In this document: positions 15,773 to 26,871 of the stretch, piece after piece
How the letters are laid out: the number at the start of each line of letters is the position of its first letter
How positions within the stretch are numbered: position 1 is the first letter of the stretch
Assembly (NCBI GenBank): GCA_016712375.1
Contig: JADJRE010000020.1
Coordinates: forward strand, 1-52,723
Length of the DNA: 52,723 bases
Source: Rhodospirillales bacterium
GTDB taxonomy: Bacteria; Pseudomonadota; Alphaproteobacteria; Rhodospirillales; Defluviicoccaceae
Direction: 5' to 3'
Translations under genes and position numbers: made by a program
Notes under the pieces: model-generated
What the model saw: only the letters and a program-made list of their open reading frames with translations
Told to the model about the DNA's origin: nothing
Databases searched by the model: none

Positions 15773-16051
15773 ATGGACATTTCAATGGCCGAACTGGTCG
15801 GAACAGCCGCCGGCCTGTGCTCGACCGGCAGCTTCCTTCCACAGGTAGTGAAAGCCTGGCGCGAACGGGATACTGCCGCGATTTCGAAGCGGATGTATCT
15901 GGTAACCGTTGGCGCCTTCTCCCTGTGGATCGCCTATTGAGTGATGATCGACAGCATTCCCATCGTCGCTTTCAACTCAGCCAGCCTTCTATTGTCAGGC
16001 AGCATCCTGGTACTGAAGTTGCGTTCATCTCCTACCAAAAGCAGCGCCTGA
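15773..16051 (+). pseudogene. SemiSWEET (PQ-loop) sugar transporter, in-frame TGA at codon 56
   Basis: SemiSWEETs are three-helix membrane proteins that dimerise to pass sugars. From ATG 15773 the frame reads MDISMAELVGTAAGLCSTGS, then FLPQVVKAWRERDTAAIS with the PQ motif (FLPQ), then YLVTVGAFSLWIAY, where a TGA (15938-15940) interrupts it. It continues in the same frame as VMIDSIPIVAFNSASLLLSG and SILVLKLR to a TGA at 16049-16051. The full frame is 92 codons, the standard SemiSWEET length. In relatives the residue after WxxY is usually Gly (codon GGN), so a single G-to-T change would create this stop. No frameshift is involved. It is either a nonsense mutation or a base error; selenocysteine recoding is unlikely because no family member uses it. 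Confidence 0.8.
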
Positions 16052-16077
16052 CGCGGCTATAACCCGCGCTCATGAAA

Positions 16078-18376
16078 TCAATGACGGCCGATGGCAGCAA
16101 GTAATGGCTCGGTCGCAGCCCAGTCCGTCACCGCCGGGGCATCGCGGCGGAGCCAGTCAGCGAACTCAGCTGCCGGCAGCGGCGGACTAAAGAAATATCC
16201 CTGCACCTCGTCACAGCCCTGAGCTCTCAGGATGTCGACCTGAACTCGCTGTTCGACTCCTTCGGCAATAACTCGCAGCCGCAGATTGTGGGCGAGCGCA
16301 ATTGTTGCGCTGACAATGGCCGCGTCGTTCGGGTCGGTGATGATGTCCCTGACGAATGAGCGGTCGATCTTCAGCGCATTGAGCGGAAACCGCTTTAGGT
16401 AGGCTAGCGACGAGTAGCCGGTGCCAAAATCATCGATCGAGATGCTGACACCGAGGTCCTTTAGGGTATTCAGGATCGTCGCACTGGCGGCAATGTCCTC
16501 CACGAGCACGCTTTCGGTGAGCTCCAGCTCCAGCGACGTCGGATCGAGGCCGCTTTTGGCCAGGATGTGCGATATGCGTTCGACCAGGCGCGGCTGCTTG
16601 AACTGCACTGCGGACAAGTTCACCGCCACGCAGAGTCGGGGCAACCCGGCCGCCTGCCACTCGACAAGTTGCCGGCAGGCCTCTTGCAATACCCATTCGC
16701 CGATAGGGACGATCAGCCCATTATCGTCGGCGAGCGGGATGAACTCCGCGGGAGGTATCAGCCCCTCGTCCAAAGGCTGCCAGCGCAGCAGCGCCTCCAT
16801 GCCGATGACGCAGCGCCGCCGCACGTCGATTTTCGGCTGGTAATGAAGCACGAAATCGCAGCGTTCCACTGCTTTGCGGAGCCGTGACTCAAGCGCAAAG
16901 CGCCGCGATGCCCGTTCGTCCAGCGCACGGGTAAAAAACCGATGCTTATTGCGACCTTCCTCCTTCGCCTGATACATCGCCGCATCGGCGTGCTTCAGCA
17001 GCGATTCCGCATCTGCTCCGTCACCAGGGTAGACGCTAATGCCGATGCTCGCGGTGATCGTAATTTCTTCATGGGCAAGTTGCACCGGAGCATTCAATGC
17101 CGCGGCGATACGAGCCGCTGCCGCGGCAGCATCCTCGGTTGTACTCACCTCGGTCAGAATGATGACAAACTCATCCCCTCCAAGCCGGGAAACGGCTTGA
17201 TCGGATACCGCCTTGGCGTCGTCCGCTTTGCGCGAGACGAGATCGCTCGCGCGCACACAGCCGAGCAGCCGCTGGGCAACCTCCCGCAATACAGTGTCGC
17301 CGACGTCGTGGCCGAGAGTGTCGTTGATCCGCTTGAAGTGATCGACATCCAGGAACAGCACCGCGAGGGAACGTCGATAGCGGAGCGCGTTCGCCAGTGC
17401 CTGTTCCAAAAGTTCCTTCATCAAGCTTCGGTTTGGGAGCCCCGTCAGGCTGTCGCAGTAGGCGAGATAGTGTACCTTGTCTTCCGTCCGGCGGCGCTGC
17501 GTGATGTCTATCATGCATCCAACGAGTTCAACCGGCTGACCTTTGCCATCACATAGCAGCCGGACCTGGTCACTGATCCAACGATAGTTCCCGTCAGCTG
17601 TGCGGAAGCGATATTCCGAAACGACTTCCTTTGCCTCCTCAATGGACGAGCGGGCCTGGAGTACCCGAGCCCTGTCTTCTTTGTGTACCTGTCTTATCCA
17701 AAAAACCGGCATCATCGAGAAATGATCTGGGAGCATGACCAAACCCAGTCTCGATATTCTCACTGACATAAGTGCAAGTATAGGGATGCACATAGCCGCA
17801 GCTGTAGACGACGACCGATGTAGACGTCATCAACTGATGCAGCCGTTCCTTGGCTGTACGCAGGCTCCATTCGGCCGCCCATTTGGTGGTTAGTGCGTGG
17901 GCAAGTTGTTTCAGTTCTGTCGGCTGTAGCGGCTTCTGGCAATACATAAGCTTGTCAGCCGGCAGAACGCGACGACCGATGTCTTCCGGTCGCACATCCG
18001 AGAAACCGGTGACAAATACGATATTAATGAAGGGATCGAGTTCGCGAATACGTTCCGCTGCCGCGATGCCATCTTCGCCCGGCGGCATACGGATATCAAG
18101 AAACGCAACGGCGAAAGGCCGGCCCTTCTGCAGTGCATGATCGATCGCCGCAACCGCCTCGCTGCCCTGATGACAAGCGTAGAGTTCAAAGTCGTGCTGA
18201 TCGGCAACTGCGGCGGGGGTGCCGAATAGCTCCGCCTCAAGGTCGTCCAGTTCCGTCCGGTCAGAGGAACAGGCAGCCTTGCCGAGGACGTGGATATACT
18301 CTTCCAAAATTTTCGGCTCGTCGTCCGCCAGCAGGATACGCATGGGCTGGCCGCTGCTATTCCGCCTGGTTCTCAT
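16078..18376 (-). CDS. Response regulator REC-PAS-GGDEF-EAL, frame broken at an A/T homopolymer
   Basis: This protein makes and/or breaks c-di-GMP under control of a receiver domain. ATG 18376 follows a TGAGG-type site 7 nt after the upstream kinase stop; ATG 18343 (MRILLADDEP) is the alternative. REC spans about residues 12-170, with acidic residues in LLADDEP, the phosphoacceptor Asp in VAFLDIRMPPGEDG and Lys in YCQKPLQ. A PAS/PAC segment follows (VSENIETGFGHAPRSFLDDA), then the frame is lost at six A's (plus strand 17700-17705). With five, the reading continues WIRQVHKEDRARV, then GGDEF (SRLGGDEFVII, intact) and EAL (GMEALLRW, intact). About 15 extra residues separate RASD from GGDEF, so the usual inhibitory I-site spacing is altered. 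The corrected length is about 766 residues. The frame break is either a sequencing error or a slippage site. Confidence 0.88.
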
Positions 18377-18383
18377 TACAGCC

Positions 18384-20282
18384 TCACGCAGCCGCCTCGG
18401 TCGCCGGCACGGCCACCGGCAGCGCCAGCCGGAAGGTCGTGCCGTGGCCGACGCCCTCGCTTTCCACGACGATTTTGCCGCCCATGGCGGCGATGCAGTT
18501 AGCGCTCCAGTGCAGCCCACTGCCCCGGCGTTCTCCTTTCTTGGTCGAAAAGCCACGGCCGAAGATTTGTGGCAATGTCTCTGCCGCGATGCCGATGCCG
18601 TCGTCATGCAGCCGAAGCTCAACGAAATCACGGCAGTCAATGGTTATGAGCGTGGCTGAAATTCGGAGCTCTCCCGGCGAGCGACCGGAGGCTGCAACCG
18701 CTTCGACTGCATTGATCATCAGGTTGTGCAGGATGTGCCGCAGCGCAAAGCTCTTGCCAAGGACAGGCGGTTGCGCCTGCAAGGTCGCATCGACTTTGAT
18801 TGCCATTTGGACGTCAGGGAACGTCGGCAGCATGGCGATTGTCTCCTGCACCACGTCGTGCAGCAGCGTAATTTCGACCTCGTCAGAGCCGGCGCGGCTG
18901 AATCGATCCATATCCTGCAGGACGTTCTTGAGGCGGACGAAGTCGTCAACCAACCCGCTCAATTCTTCGGCTGTCTTGCATCGACCGTCTTTCTCAACCC
19001 GCATCGCCATCCTGATGTATCTGGCAATTTTGACTTTGCGGTCAGCCGGAACCGAGGCAACCAGGAGTTCATCGAGAGCGCGGTCGATCTTGTCGCCGTC
19101 CTCGACCGCAGTCTGTTCGCGCAATCGGCCCAGCCGCATCGCCAGCGGCGTGAGTTGGTTTCGGATGTTGTGGAGCACGCCGGATGCCATCTCGGCGATG
19201 CCGGAGCGGTAGGACTGATCCAGCAGGCGGTTGCGGGCTTGAGCGAGATTCTCCAGCATCGCGTCGAACTCCCGGCCGAGGAGGCCCAACTCGTCGGCGC
19301 GGTTAGGTCCCACCCGGCGGGAGATGTCGCCATTGCGACCGATGGCTAACACGTGGCGGGTAAACTCGCCGATGGGTCCCAGCACGAGCCACTGCAACAG
19401 CAGGGCGGTTGCCGCCATCACGACGGCGCCCGCCAGCAACATTCCCAGCACAGAGACCCACAGCACGTCCCGCCCAATGCCGGAGATGTCCCGCCGGATA
19501 TCCGCGCGAAGCAAGAGTGCGGGATCGCCATAAATGTCGCGCACCAGCGCGTAGCCGTGCAATGAGCCGTCCTCGGCCTCTTCGGTGCCGATCTCCTTGC
19601 CCACCTTCAGGATGTCGCGCAGCTGACTCTCCACGGCAGGCACCGGGGAGCCGCCCAGAACCGTTGCGTTGAAGTCGACCTTCGTCTGACGTCGCAGCGT
19701 CTCCTCCGCTTCGGCGTCGAACAATTGTCCAAAGACAAACGTGCCAGCTATTGGCCCCTCTCCGGATGTCTTGAGGATTGGTCGAGAGGCCGCGATGACG
19801 GGTCCTCGCGGACTGGGCAGAATCCCTTTGACGACGGCATCGACATCGCGAAGGTAGAATAAACGTCCAGCCTTGTCGGTTAACGAAAACGCCAGTTCGC
19901 CGGCGGGCTGCAACTCATCCTTAGCGAAATCAAAGAATGCCTCTACCAGAGGAGTCTTTTCAGGTCCATAGATACCAATGATACAGATCTTTAATCTTTG
20001 CAGGCCGTCCGGGGTGATGTTTTCTTTTATGTAATCGATGTTGTGGTGAAGACTGTAATTGTACGTAGTGTCCCATTTTGCGTAATCATTGACTATGGCG
20101 TCCAGGTTATCGATCCTGGAGTTGATGGCTTCGACAACGCGTTGCATATCCCGTTCCGCAGCCGCTTTTTCCATCGCAACGAAACTTGGAAACACAACCG
20201 CGCGCAGGATCAGCAGGTTGGCGACGGCCGAAACCAGTACCGCGAGCGCCATCAAGCCGAGGGTCTTGGTGCGAATTTTCAT
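18384..20282 (-). CDS. Membrane sensor histidine kinase with CHASE4 and HAMP domains
   Basis: This is a 632-residue inner-membrane kinase. TM1 is at about 8-30, followed by a periplasmic region to about 275 with CHASE4 features (INSRIDNLDAIVNDYAKWDT). TM2 is near 278-303 (VLWVSVLGMLLAGAVVMAAT), then a HAMP linker. The phosphoacceptor His is in GIAEMASGVLHNIRNQLTPL. The ATP-binding domain has an N box (HILHNLMINAVEAV), a G1 box (HDDGIGI), an F box (IFGRGFSTKKGERRGSG) and HWSANCIAAMGG. It lies directly upstream of the REC-PAS-GGDEF-EAL gene with about 7 bp between stop and start, so it is very probably the cognate kinase of that c-di-GMP regulator. CHASE4 ligands are unknown. Confidence 0.92.
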   Translation of the reverse strand: MKIRTKTLGLMALAVLVSAVANLLILRAVVFPSFVAMEKAAAERDMQRVVEAINSRIDNLDAIVNDYAKWDTTYNYSLHHNIDYIKENITPDGLQRLKICIIGIYGPEKTPLVEAFFDFAKDELQPAGELAFSLTDKAGRLFYLRDVDAVVKGILPSPRGPVIAASRPILKTSGEGPIAGTFVFGQLFDAEAEETLRRQTKVDFNATVLGGSPVPAVESQLRDILKVGKEIGTEEAEDGSLHGYALVRDIYGDPALLLRADIRRDISGIGRDVLWVSVLGMLLAGAVVMAATALLLQWLVLGPIGEFTRHVLAIGRNGDISRRVGPNRADELGLLGREFDAMLENLAQARNRLLDQSYRSGIAEMASGVLHNIRNQLTPLAMRLGRLREQTAVEDGDKIDRALDELLVASVPADRKVKIARYIRMAMRVEKDGRCKTAEELSGLVDDFVRLKNVLQDMDRFSRAGSDEVEITLLHDVVQETIAMLPTFPDVQMAIKVDATLQAQPPVLGKSFALRHILHNLMINAVEAVAASGRSPGELRISATLITIDCRDFVELRLHDDGIGIAAETLPQIFGRGFSTKKGERRGSGLHWSANCIAAMGGKIVVESEGVGHGTTFRLALPVAVPATEAAA

Positions 20283-20509
20283 CGCTGAGCGTGGCCGGCG
20301 ATACTGCTAGCCGGAAGTGGTCTGCGCGGCTTTTCCGTCAACACCTGGTCGCGTGCGCTTGCCTGGAACCGCCGATGTGAGCAGTTGGCACAAAAACACG
20401 CTAGGGGCGGCAGACGCATTGCCGGCAATTCCTTCCACGACCGATCTTCCGGGAAGTTTGCCTAGCAATACTTTACAAAGAATTACCCATGCGCCGGGCA
20501 GCAGGCATG

Positions 20510-20542
20510 AAAAACCCCGCGGCCTTAAGCCGCGGGGGTTTT
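20510..20542 (-). terminator. Rho-independent terminator after hppA
   Basis: A perfect GC-rich hairpin (AAAACCCCGCGGC, loop, GCCGCGGGGTTTT) has an A run on one side and a T run on the other, so it can work in both directions. On the minus strand it lies 22 nt after the hppA stop. The next minus-strand gene starts at 20282, so it separates the two transcription units. Confidence 0.9.
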
Positions 20543-20563
20543 GAGTGAAGCCTTTTATCCCAA

Positions 20564-22675
<2,112 letters not shown>

Positions 22676-22880
22676 GGAATTCCCCTTTTTTTTGTGGGCC
22701 GGCCGGAAGGATCCCGGATCCCCTGCTTATCCGCCGCGGCGTCACACGTTTCCTGCCCGAAACCGGCGGAACATGCCACGTGCGACCGGGCGACGCAACC
22801 TTTGTAGGTTGCAATGCAACATGGGAGCCTTCGGACCAGCAAGCTCGTCTTTGTTGAGCCTCAACCGATGAATCCTGGGC

Positions 22881-23880
22881 TCAAAAATGGCTCCAGCCGC
22901 GCCCAGCGGGCCTGAGGGAGCGTCCATCCGCCGTCCGGACTGTCACCGGCGAAGCGGCGACCGACGTCTGCAATTCACTGATTCGGCCGATGGCGCTAAC
23001 CGGGATTCCGACACCATCGGCCACCCGCTGAATCGCTGTTGAATTAACGGCGGCGGCGGTGAATACCAATTCGTAATCATCGCCGCCAGAGAAGGCATTC
23101 CCACAACTCAGGGTAGCGATCACATGCTGCGCGCGCCGCTGCCGACAGCGGAAGCCGCTCGATGTCGATCGCCGCGATCACTGACGATGTTTCGCAAATG
23201 TGACCGAGGTCGGCGACCAGCCCGTCTGACACGTCAGCACAGGAATGTGCCAGGCCAGCGAGTGCGCACCCCAGCGCCAGCCGCGGCCGGGGCCGTTGAT
23301 ATCGCTCGACGAGCGCCGCTTCGAGCAGCGGATCGTCCAGCGCCAGCAATCCATTAAGCACGCGCAGACCGAGCGCACCGTCGCCGATCGTCCCGGAGAG
23401 CCAGACTTCGTCACCCGGCCGGGCGCCGGAGCGAACCATTGCTCCTTTCTTGGGAGCCAGGCCGAAGGCTGTGATTGAGATGCTGAGGGGCCCCGGTGTC
23501 GCGACGGTATCGCCGCCGGCGAGCGGCATCGCGAACGCCTCCTGCATTTCCGCGAGGCCGGTGGTGAATGAAGCCAGCCATGAGCCCCGTTGCGTCTCCG
23601 GCCAAGCCACCGGCAGTGCGAGCGCCAGCACGTAGGCGCGCGGCGTAGCTCCCATTGCCGCGATGTCCGACAAATTGACTGCCAGAGCCTTGACGCCGAT
23701 GCTTTGCGGCGGATCGTCAGCGCGGAAGTGAACGCCTTCGATCAGCATGTCGGTGGTAACCACCAGATCGCGGCGCGGAGGCAGCGCCAGCACTGCGGCG
23801 TCATCGCCGAGACGGAGCGCTCCCGGCTCGGCCGCCGCCAGCGGAGCGAAGTAGCGGGAGATCAGCTGGAATTCGTCCAC
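22881..23880 (-). CDS. thiL: Thiamine-monophosphate kinase, single frameshift
   Basis: ThiL phosphorylates thiamine monophosphate to thiamine diphosphate. GTG 23880 starts VDEFQLISRYFAPLA and overlaps the end of nusB by 19 bp. Metal- and ATP-binding motifs follow: LRLGDDAAVL, TTDMLIEGVHFR, VNLSDIAAMGATP and MPLAGGDTVATPGPLSISIT. The reading stays in frame to ADVSDGLVADLGHI and PELWEC, then one indel near 23100 is needed to enter NAFSGGDDYELVFTAAAV, the conserved GGDDYEL motif, with a stop at 22881. The corrected length is about 332 residues, as expected. It is the last gene of the ribE-ribBA-ribH-nusB-thiL run. NusB-ThiL adjacency is widespread in proteobacteria. A sequencing indel is more likely than real loss of an essential cofactor gene. 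Confidence 0.88.
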
Positions 23881-24422
23881 TCGCCACCGTTCTCCCCGCC
23901 ACCGCCTGCCTCTTCCTGGCCGCCGGTTCCGCCGGAATGCTCGGTAACGTCCGGCCGCAGCCGGGGCGCCATCCGATCGAGGACGGCGTTGACCAGGCTG
24001 GGCTCTTTGCCGGCGTAGAACGCGTGCGTGATCTCGAGGTACTCGGTGATCACGACCTTTGTCGGCACGTCGCGTCGCTCCGCCAGTTCGAAGGCGCCGG
24101 CGCGCAAAATCGCCTGTAGCAGCAACTCCAGCCGGGCAAGCGTCCAACCGTGACTCAATGCCGCGTCGATCTCCGGATCGAGCCGCGGGCGCTGCGCGAC
24201 AACGCCGTCGACCAGCAGTCGGAGCCAGCCCTCGTCAGGAGCGGTTTCCCCCGCATCGACATTTGCGTCGCCGTCTGTCGACCAACGCCGTCCCGCGAGA
24301 TCAATGATCAGCCGGTCGGCGCCGCCGCTGCCAGCGACCTCCAGCGCATACAGCGCCTGGACCGCCGCCAAGCGGGCGGCGGTGCGTCGCTGGCGGAAGG
24401 TCGATCGCGGCATCGCGGTCAT
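23862..24422 (-). CDS. nusB: Transcription antitermination factor NusB
   Basis: NusB binds boxA RNA with NusE/S10 and promotes antitermination of rRNA operons. The protein has 186 residues. The N-terminal RNA-binding helix RRTAARLAAVQALYALEVAG is typical, and the C-terminal half has LELLLQAILRAGAFELAER, VVITEYLEITHAFYAGKE and NAVLDRMAPRLRPD. It has a glycine- and glutamate-rich tail beyond the usual end. ATG 24422 overlaps the ribH stop (ATGA), so translation is coupled. Its place between riboflavin and thiamine genes is a common bacterial arrangement. Confidence 0.93.
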   Translation of the reverse strand: MTAMPRSTFRQRRTAARLAAVQALYALEVAGSGGADRLIIDLAGRRWSTDGDANVDAGETAPDEGWLRLLVDGVVAQRPRLDPEIDAALSHGWTLARLELLLQAILRAGAFELAERRDVPTKVVITEYLEITHAFYAGKEPSLVNAVLDRMAPRLRPDVTEHSGGTGGQEEAGGGGENGGEWTNSS

Positions 24423-24874
24423 GCGGCTGCGCCGGCGAGCAGCCGGCGCAGCTCAATCATCCGCAGGCACGCCCCGGCCGCGTCTGCGCCCTTGTTCTTG
24501 CCATCGACGGCGGAGCGTGCTTTGGCCTGCGCATAGGTCGCGCAGGTGAGCACGCCGAAGCCCAAGGGCAGACAGCGTCCGACGCTTAGATCCATCAACG
24601 CCCGGCTGACCTCCCGGCAGATGTGGTCGTAGTGGTCGGTTTCGCCGCGGATAACGCAGCCGAGCGCCACCACCCCTTGCCAAAGACAAGGTTCCGGCCC
24701 GTCGCCGACGGCGAAGCGGATTGCCGCCGGCAGCTCGAAGCAACCGGGGACGGCGATGCGTTCAAACGGCATCTTCGCCTCGGCAAGGACCGCTCCGGCA
24801 CCAGCCACGAGTTGATCGGCAAGCTCCTCGTAAAACCGCGCTTCCACGACGAGCACGCGCGCAGGATAGGTCAT
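24419..24874 (-). CDS. ribH: 6,7-dimethyl-8-ribityllumazine synthase
   Basis: RibH condenses the RibBA product 3,4-dihydroxy-2-butanone 4-phosphate with the ribitylamino-uracil intermediate to lumazine, the substrate of RibE. The protein has 151 residues. Active-site elements are visible: the aromatic residue in ARFYEEL, PGCFELPAAIRFA, GCVIRGETDHYDHICREVSR with the general-base His, and GVLTCATYAQAKARS. The start overlaps the ribBA stop by 4 bp (ATGA). Family members assemble into pentamers or 60-mers. Confidence 0.95.
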   Translation of the reverse strand: MTYPARVLVVEARFYEELADQLVAGAGAVLAEAKMPFERIAVPGCFELPAAIRFAVGDGPEPCLWQGVVALGCVIRGETDHYDHICREVSRALMDLSVGRCLPLGFGVLTCATYAQAKARSAVDGKNKGADAAGACLRMIELRRLLAGAAA

Positions 24875-25995
24875 GGCCGGGGGAGATCCTCGCTGATCGG
24901 CTGCTGTCCTACGACCGCCAGCCCGTATCCTTCAATACCAATAATGGTGCGCTGTGTGTTGGAGACGAGGATCATCTCGCGGACGCCAAGATCGAGCAAG
25001 ATCTGCGCACCGACTCCGTAATCGCGCAGCGTCCGCGGGGTCTCGTCGTGACCTTCAATGCGGGTTCGCAGCCGGTCGGACAAACTGGTCAGGTTGAACT
25101 CGCGGATCAACACGATAATTCCTCGCCCGGCGGCGCCGATCATCCGCATCGCCGCGTGCAACTCTCCGGCCTTGCGGTGGTGGGTGTCGCCGAGGATGTC
25201 GTCGAGCAGATTGAGCGCGTGCATGCGGACCAGGATCGGCCCGTCCGCCGCCGGGTCGCCCTTGACCAAGGCCACATGCTCAACGTAGGCGGCGCGGTTG
25301 GCGTAGACGAACATCCGAAACGCACCGCCATAAAGGCTGTCCAGCGTCGTCTCCAGCAGCCGCTCGACAATCCTGTCGTGCCGCAACCGATAAGCGATCA
25401 GGTCGGCGATGGTAGCGATCTTCAGGCCGTGGAACTGGGCGAACCGGATCAAATCGGGCGTGCGCGCCATTGTCCCGTCGTCGTTCATGATCTCGCAGAT
25501 CACTCCCGACGGATTGCACCCCGCCAGCCTGGCCATATCGACCGCCGCTTCCGTATGCCCGGCGCGCACCAGCACGCCGCCCTCGCGAGCTTCCAGCGGG
25601 AAGACGTGGCCGGGAGAGACAAGATCGTCCCCACCCTTGGTCGCGTCGATGGCGACGGTAATCGTGCGTGCCCTGTCCGACGCCGAGATACCGGTGGTAA
25701 CCCCTTCGCGCGCTTCGATGGACACAGTGAACGCCGTTTGATGCCGCGAGGTGTTGCGCTGCGGCATCAGTGGCAGCCTGAGCGCTGCTACCCGGGCGCG
25801 GGTCAGCGCCAGGCAGATCAGCCCGCGCCCATAGCGGGCCATGAAGTTGATCGCTGCCGGCGTAGCCATCTGCGCCGGGATGACGAGATCCCCTTCGTTT
25901 TCGCGGTTTTCGTCGTCGATCAGGATGAACATCCGCCCATTGCGGGCGTCGTCGATAATATCCTCGATGCTCGACAGCTGCGGCGGTCGGTTCAC
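24871..25995 (-). CDS. ribBA: DHBP synthase RibB fused to a GTP cyclohydrolase II-like domain lacking zinc cysteines
   Basis: The N-terminal ~200 residues form 3,4-dihydroxy-2-butanone 4-phosphate from ribulose 5-phosphate: the acidic loop DDENRENEGDLVIPAQ, NTSRHQTAFTVSIEA, SPGHVFPLEAREGGVL, GHTEAAVDMARLAG and CEIMNDDG are all present. The C-terminal ~160 residues align with GTP cyclohydrolase II by position, but the zinc ligands of the family (Cys in CLTGD and in RCDCG) are absent; the region reads RMHALNLLDDILGDTHHRKA. I infer that this half is not a cyclohydrolase, as reported for alphaproteobacterial RibBX-type proteins, so an active RibA should be elsewhere. GTG 25995 starts after the ribE stop; an in-frame codon at 26028 is possible. 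Confidence 0.88.
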   Translation of the reverse strand: MNRPPQLSSIEDIIDDARNGRMFILIDDENRENEGDLVIPAQMATPAAINFMARYGRGLICLALTRARVAALRLPLMPQRNTSRHQTAFTVSIEAREGVTTGISASDRARTITVAIDATKGGDDLVSPGHVFPLEAREGGVLVRAGHTEAAVDMARLAGCNPSGVICEIMNDDGTMARTPDLIRFAQFHGLKIATIADLIAYRLRHDRIVERLLETTLDSLYGGAFRMFVYANRAAYVEHVALVKGDPAADGPILVRMHALNLLDDILGDTHHRKAGELHAAMRMIGAAGRGIIVLIREFNLTSLSDRLRTRIEGHDETPRTLRDYGVGAQILLDLGVREMILVSNTQRTIIGIEGYGLAVVGQQPISEDLPRP

Positions 25996-25999
25996 ACCC

Positions 26000-26587
26000 T
26001 CACCCGTGCTCCATGAGACGGGCAACATATCGTGCGAGCAGATCGATTTCCAGGTTCACCCGGTCGCCGGCGCGTGCAGCACCGAGATTCGTCACTGTCC
26101 AGGTATGCGGGATGATGTTGACGCCGAAGCGTCCGCCCGCAACCTCATTCACGGTCAACGAGATGCCATCGATAGCCACCGAGCCCTTCGGCGCGATGAA
26201 CCGGGCAAGCGGCGGCGGCGCTTCGAAGACAAACCGGCGGGAATCGCCCTCCGGCGTAATCGAGAGGATCGTTCCGACTCCATCGACATGTCCGGAGACC
26301 AAGTGTCCGCCCAGTTCATCGCCCAGGCGCAAAGCGCGCTCCAGGTTGACCAGCGTGCCTGCCCGCCAGTCGCCCAGCGTCGTGCACGACAAGGTCTCCG
26401 CCGAAGCCTGCACGGCAAACCAGCCCAATGCACGCTCGATCACCGTCAGGCACACCCCTGAACACGCGATCGACGCACCGATAGATATCAACCCCGTTTC
26501 GTAGGTGGTTTCGATCTCAATCCGCGTGTCGCCCTCAGTCTCGATGCTCCGCACCCGGCCCAGGTCGGTGATGATGCCAGTGAACAT
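26000..26587 (-). CDS. ribE: Riboflavin synthase alpha subunit
   Basis: RibE dismutates two lumazine molecules to riboflavin. The start MFTGIITDLGRVRSIE is diagnostic. Two homologous beta-barrel halves are visible: the first with GASIACSGVCLTVIERALGW and LGGHLVSGHVDGVG, the second with APKGSVAIDGISLTVNEVAG and HTWTVTNLGAARAGDRVNLE, then DLLARYVARLM. Length is 195 residues, as usual. It is the first gene of the minus-strand rib run and is followed by ribBA with almost no spacing. The upstream region, toward dnaB, shows no FMN riboswitch that I can recognise. Confidence 0.95.
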   Translation of the reverse strand: MFTGIITDLGRVRSIETEGDTRIEIETTYETGLISIGASIACSGVCLTVIERALGWFAVQASAETLSCTTLGDWRAGTLVNLERALRLGDELGGHLVSGHVDGVGTILSITPEGDSRRFVFEAPPPLARFIAPKGSVAIDGISLTVNEVAGGRFGVNIIPHTWTVTNLGAARAGDRVNLEIDLLARYVARLMEHG

Positions 26588-26871
26588 GGAAGACCAGGAC
26601 CCTTTACGGCTGACGGGCGGCGCCGAAGTAACGGCGGGCAACGGGCTGGCGGTTTCGCCGTGCAGTCGCTGCCTCACGATATGATCGAGGCCGGTCATAG
26701 TGGGTCGAAGCCGATCGTTCAACCGGAAGCGGCCGCCGCCGCACATGCAAGGAACACTCGGCGGCAGCGCCACACTCGGCGACCGCAAGTTACCCCCGCT
26801 TTCCTTTTCCTCCACAGGCGCCCGTGCGCGTATCCTCGAGACCGAGCTGCACCAGGGAAGTTTCCGACAGC

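Noticed and set aside
15938..15940. Selenocysteine or other recoding of the TGA in the SemiSWEET gene
   Set aside because: The family has no selenoproteins, the usual residue is Gly and one base change explains the stop.
22795..22812. Small hairpin (GCAACCT/AGGTTGC) between hppA and thiL as a terminator
   Set aside because: Only 7 bp and no T tract on either strand; too weak to call.
24721..26016. A 431-codon plus-strand open frame across ribH and ribBA
   Set aside because: Antisense shadow; the minus-strand genes have full active-site motifs.
26588..26871. Possible FMN riboswitch upstream of ribE
   Set aside because: I looked for the conserved RFN core segments and did not find them.
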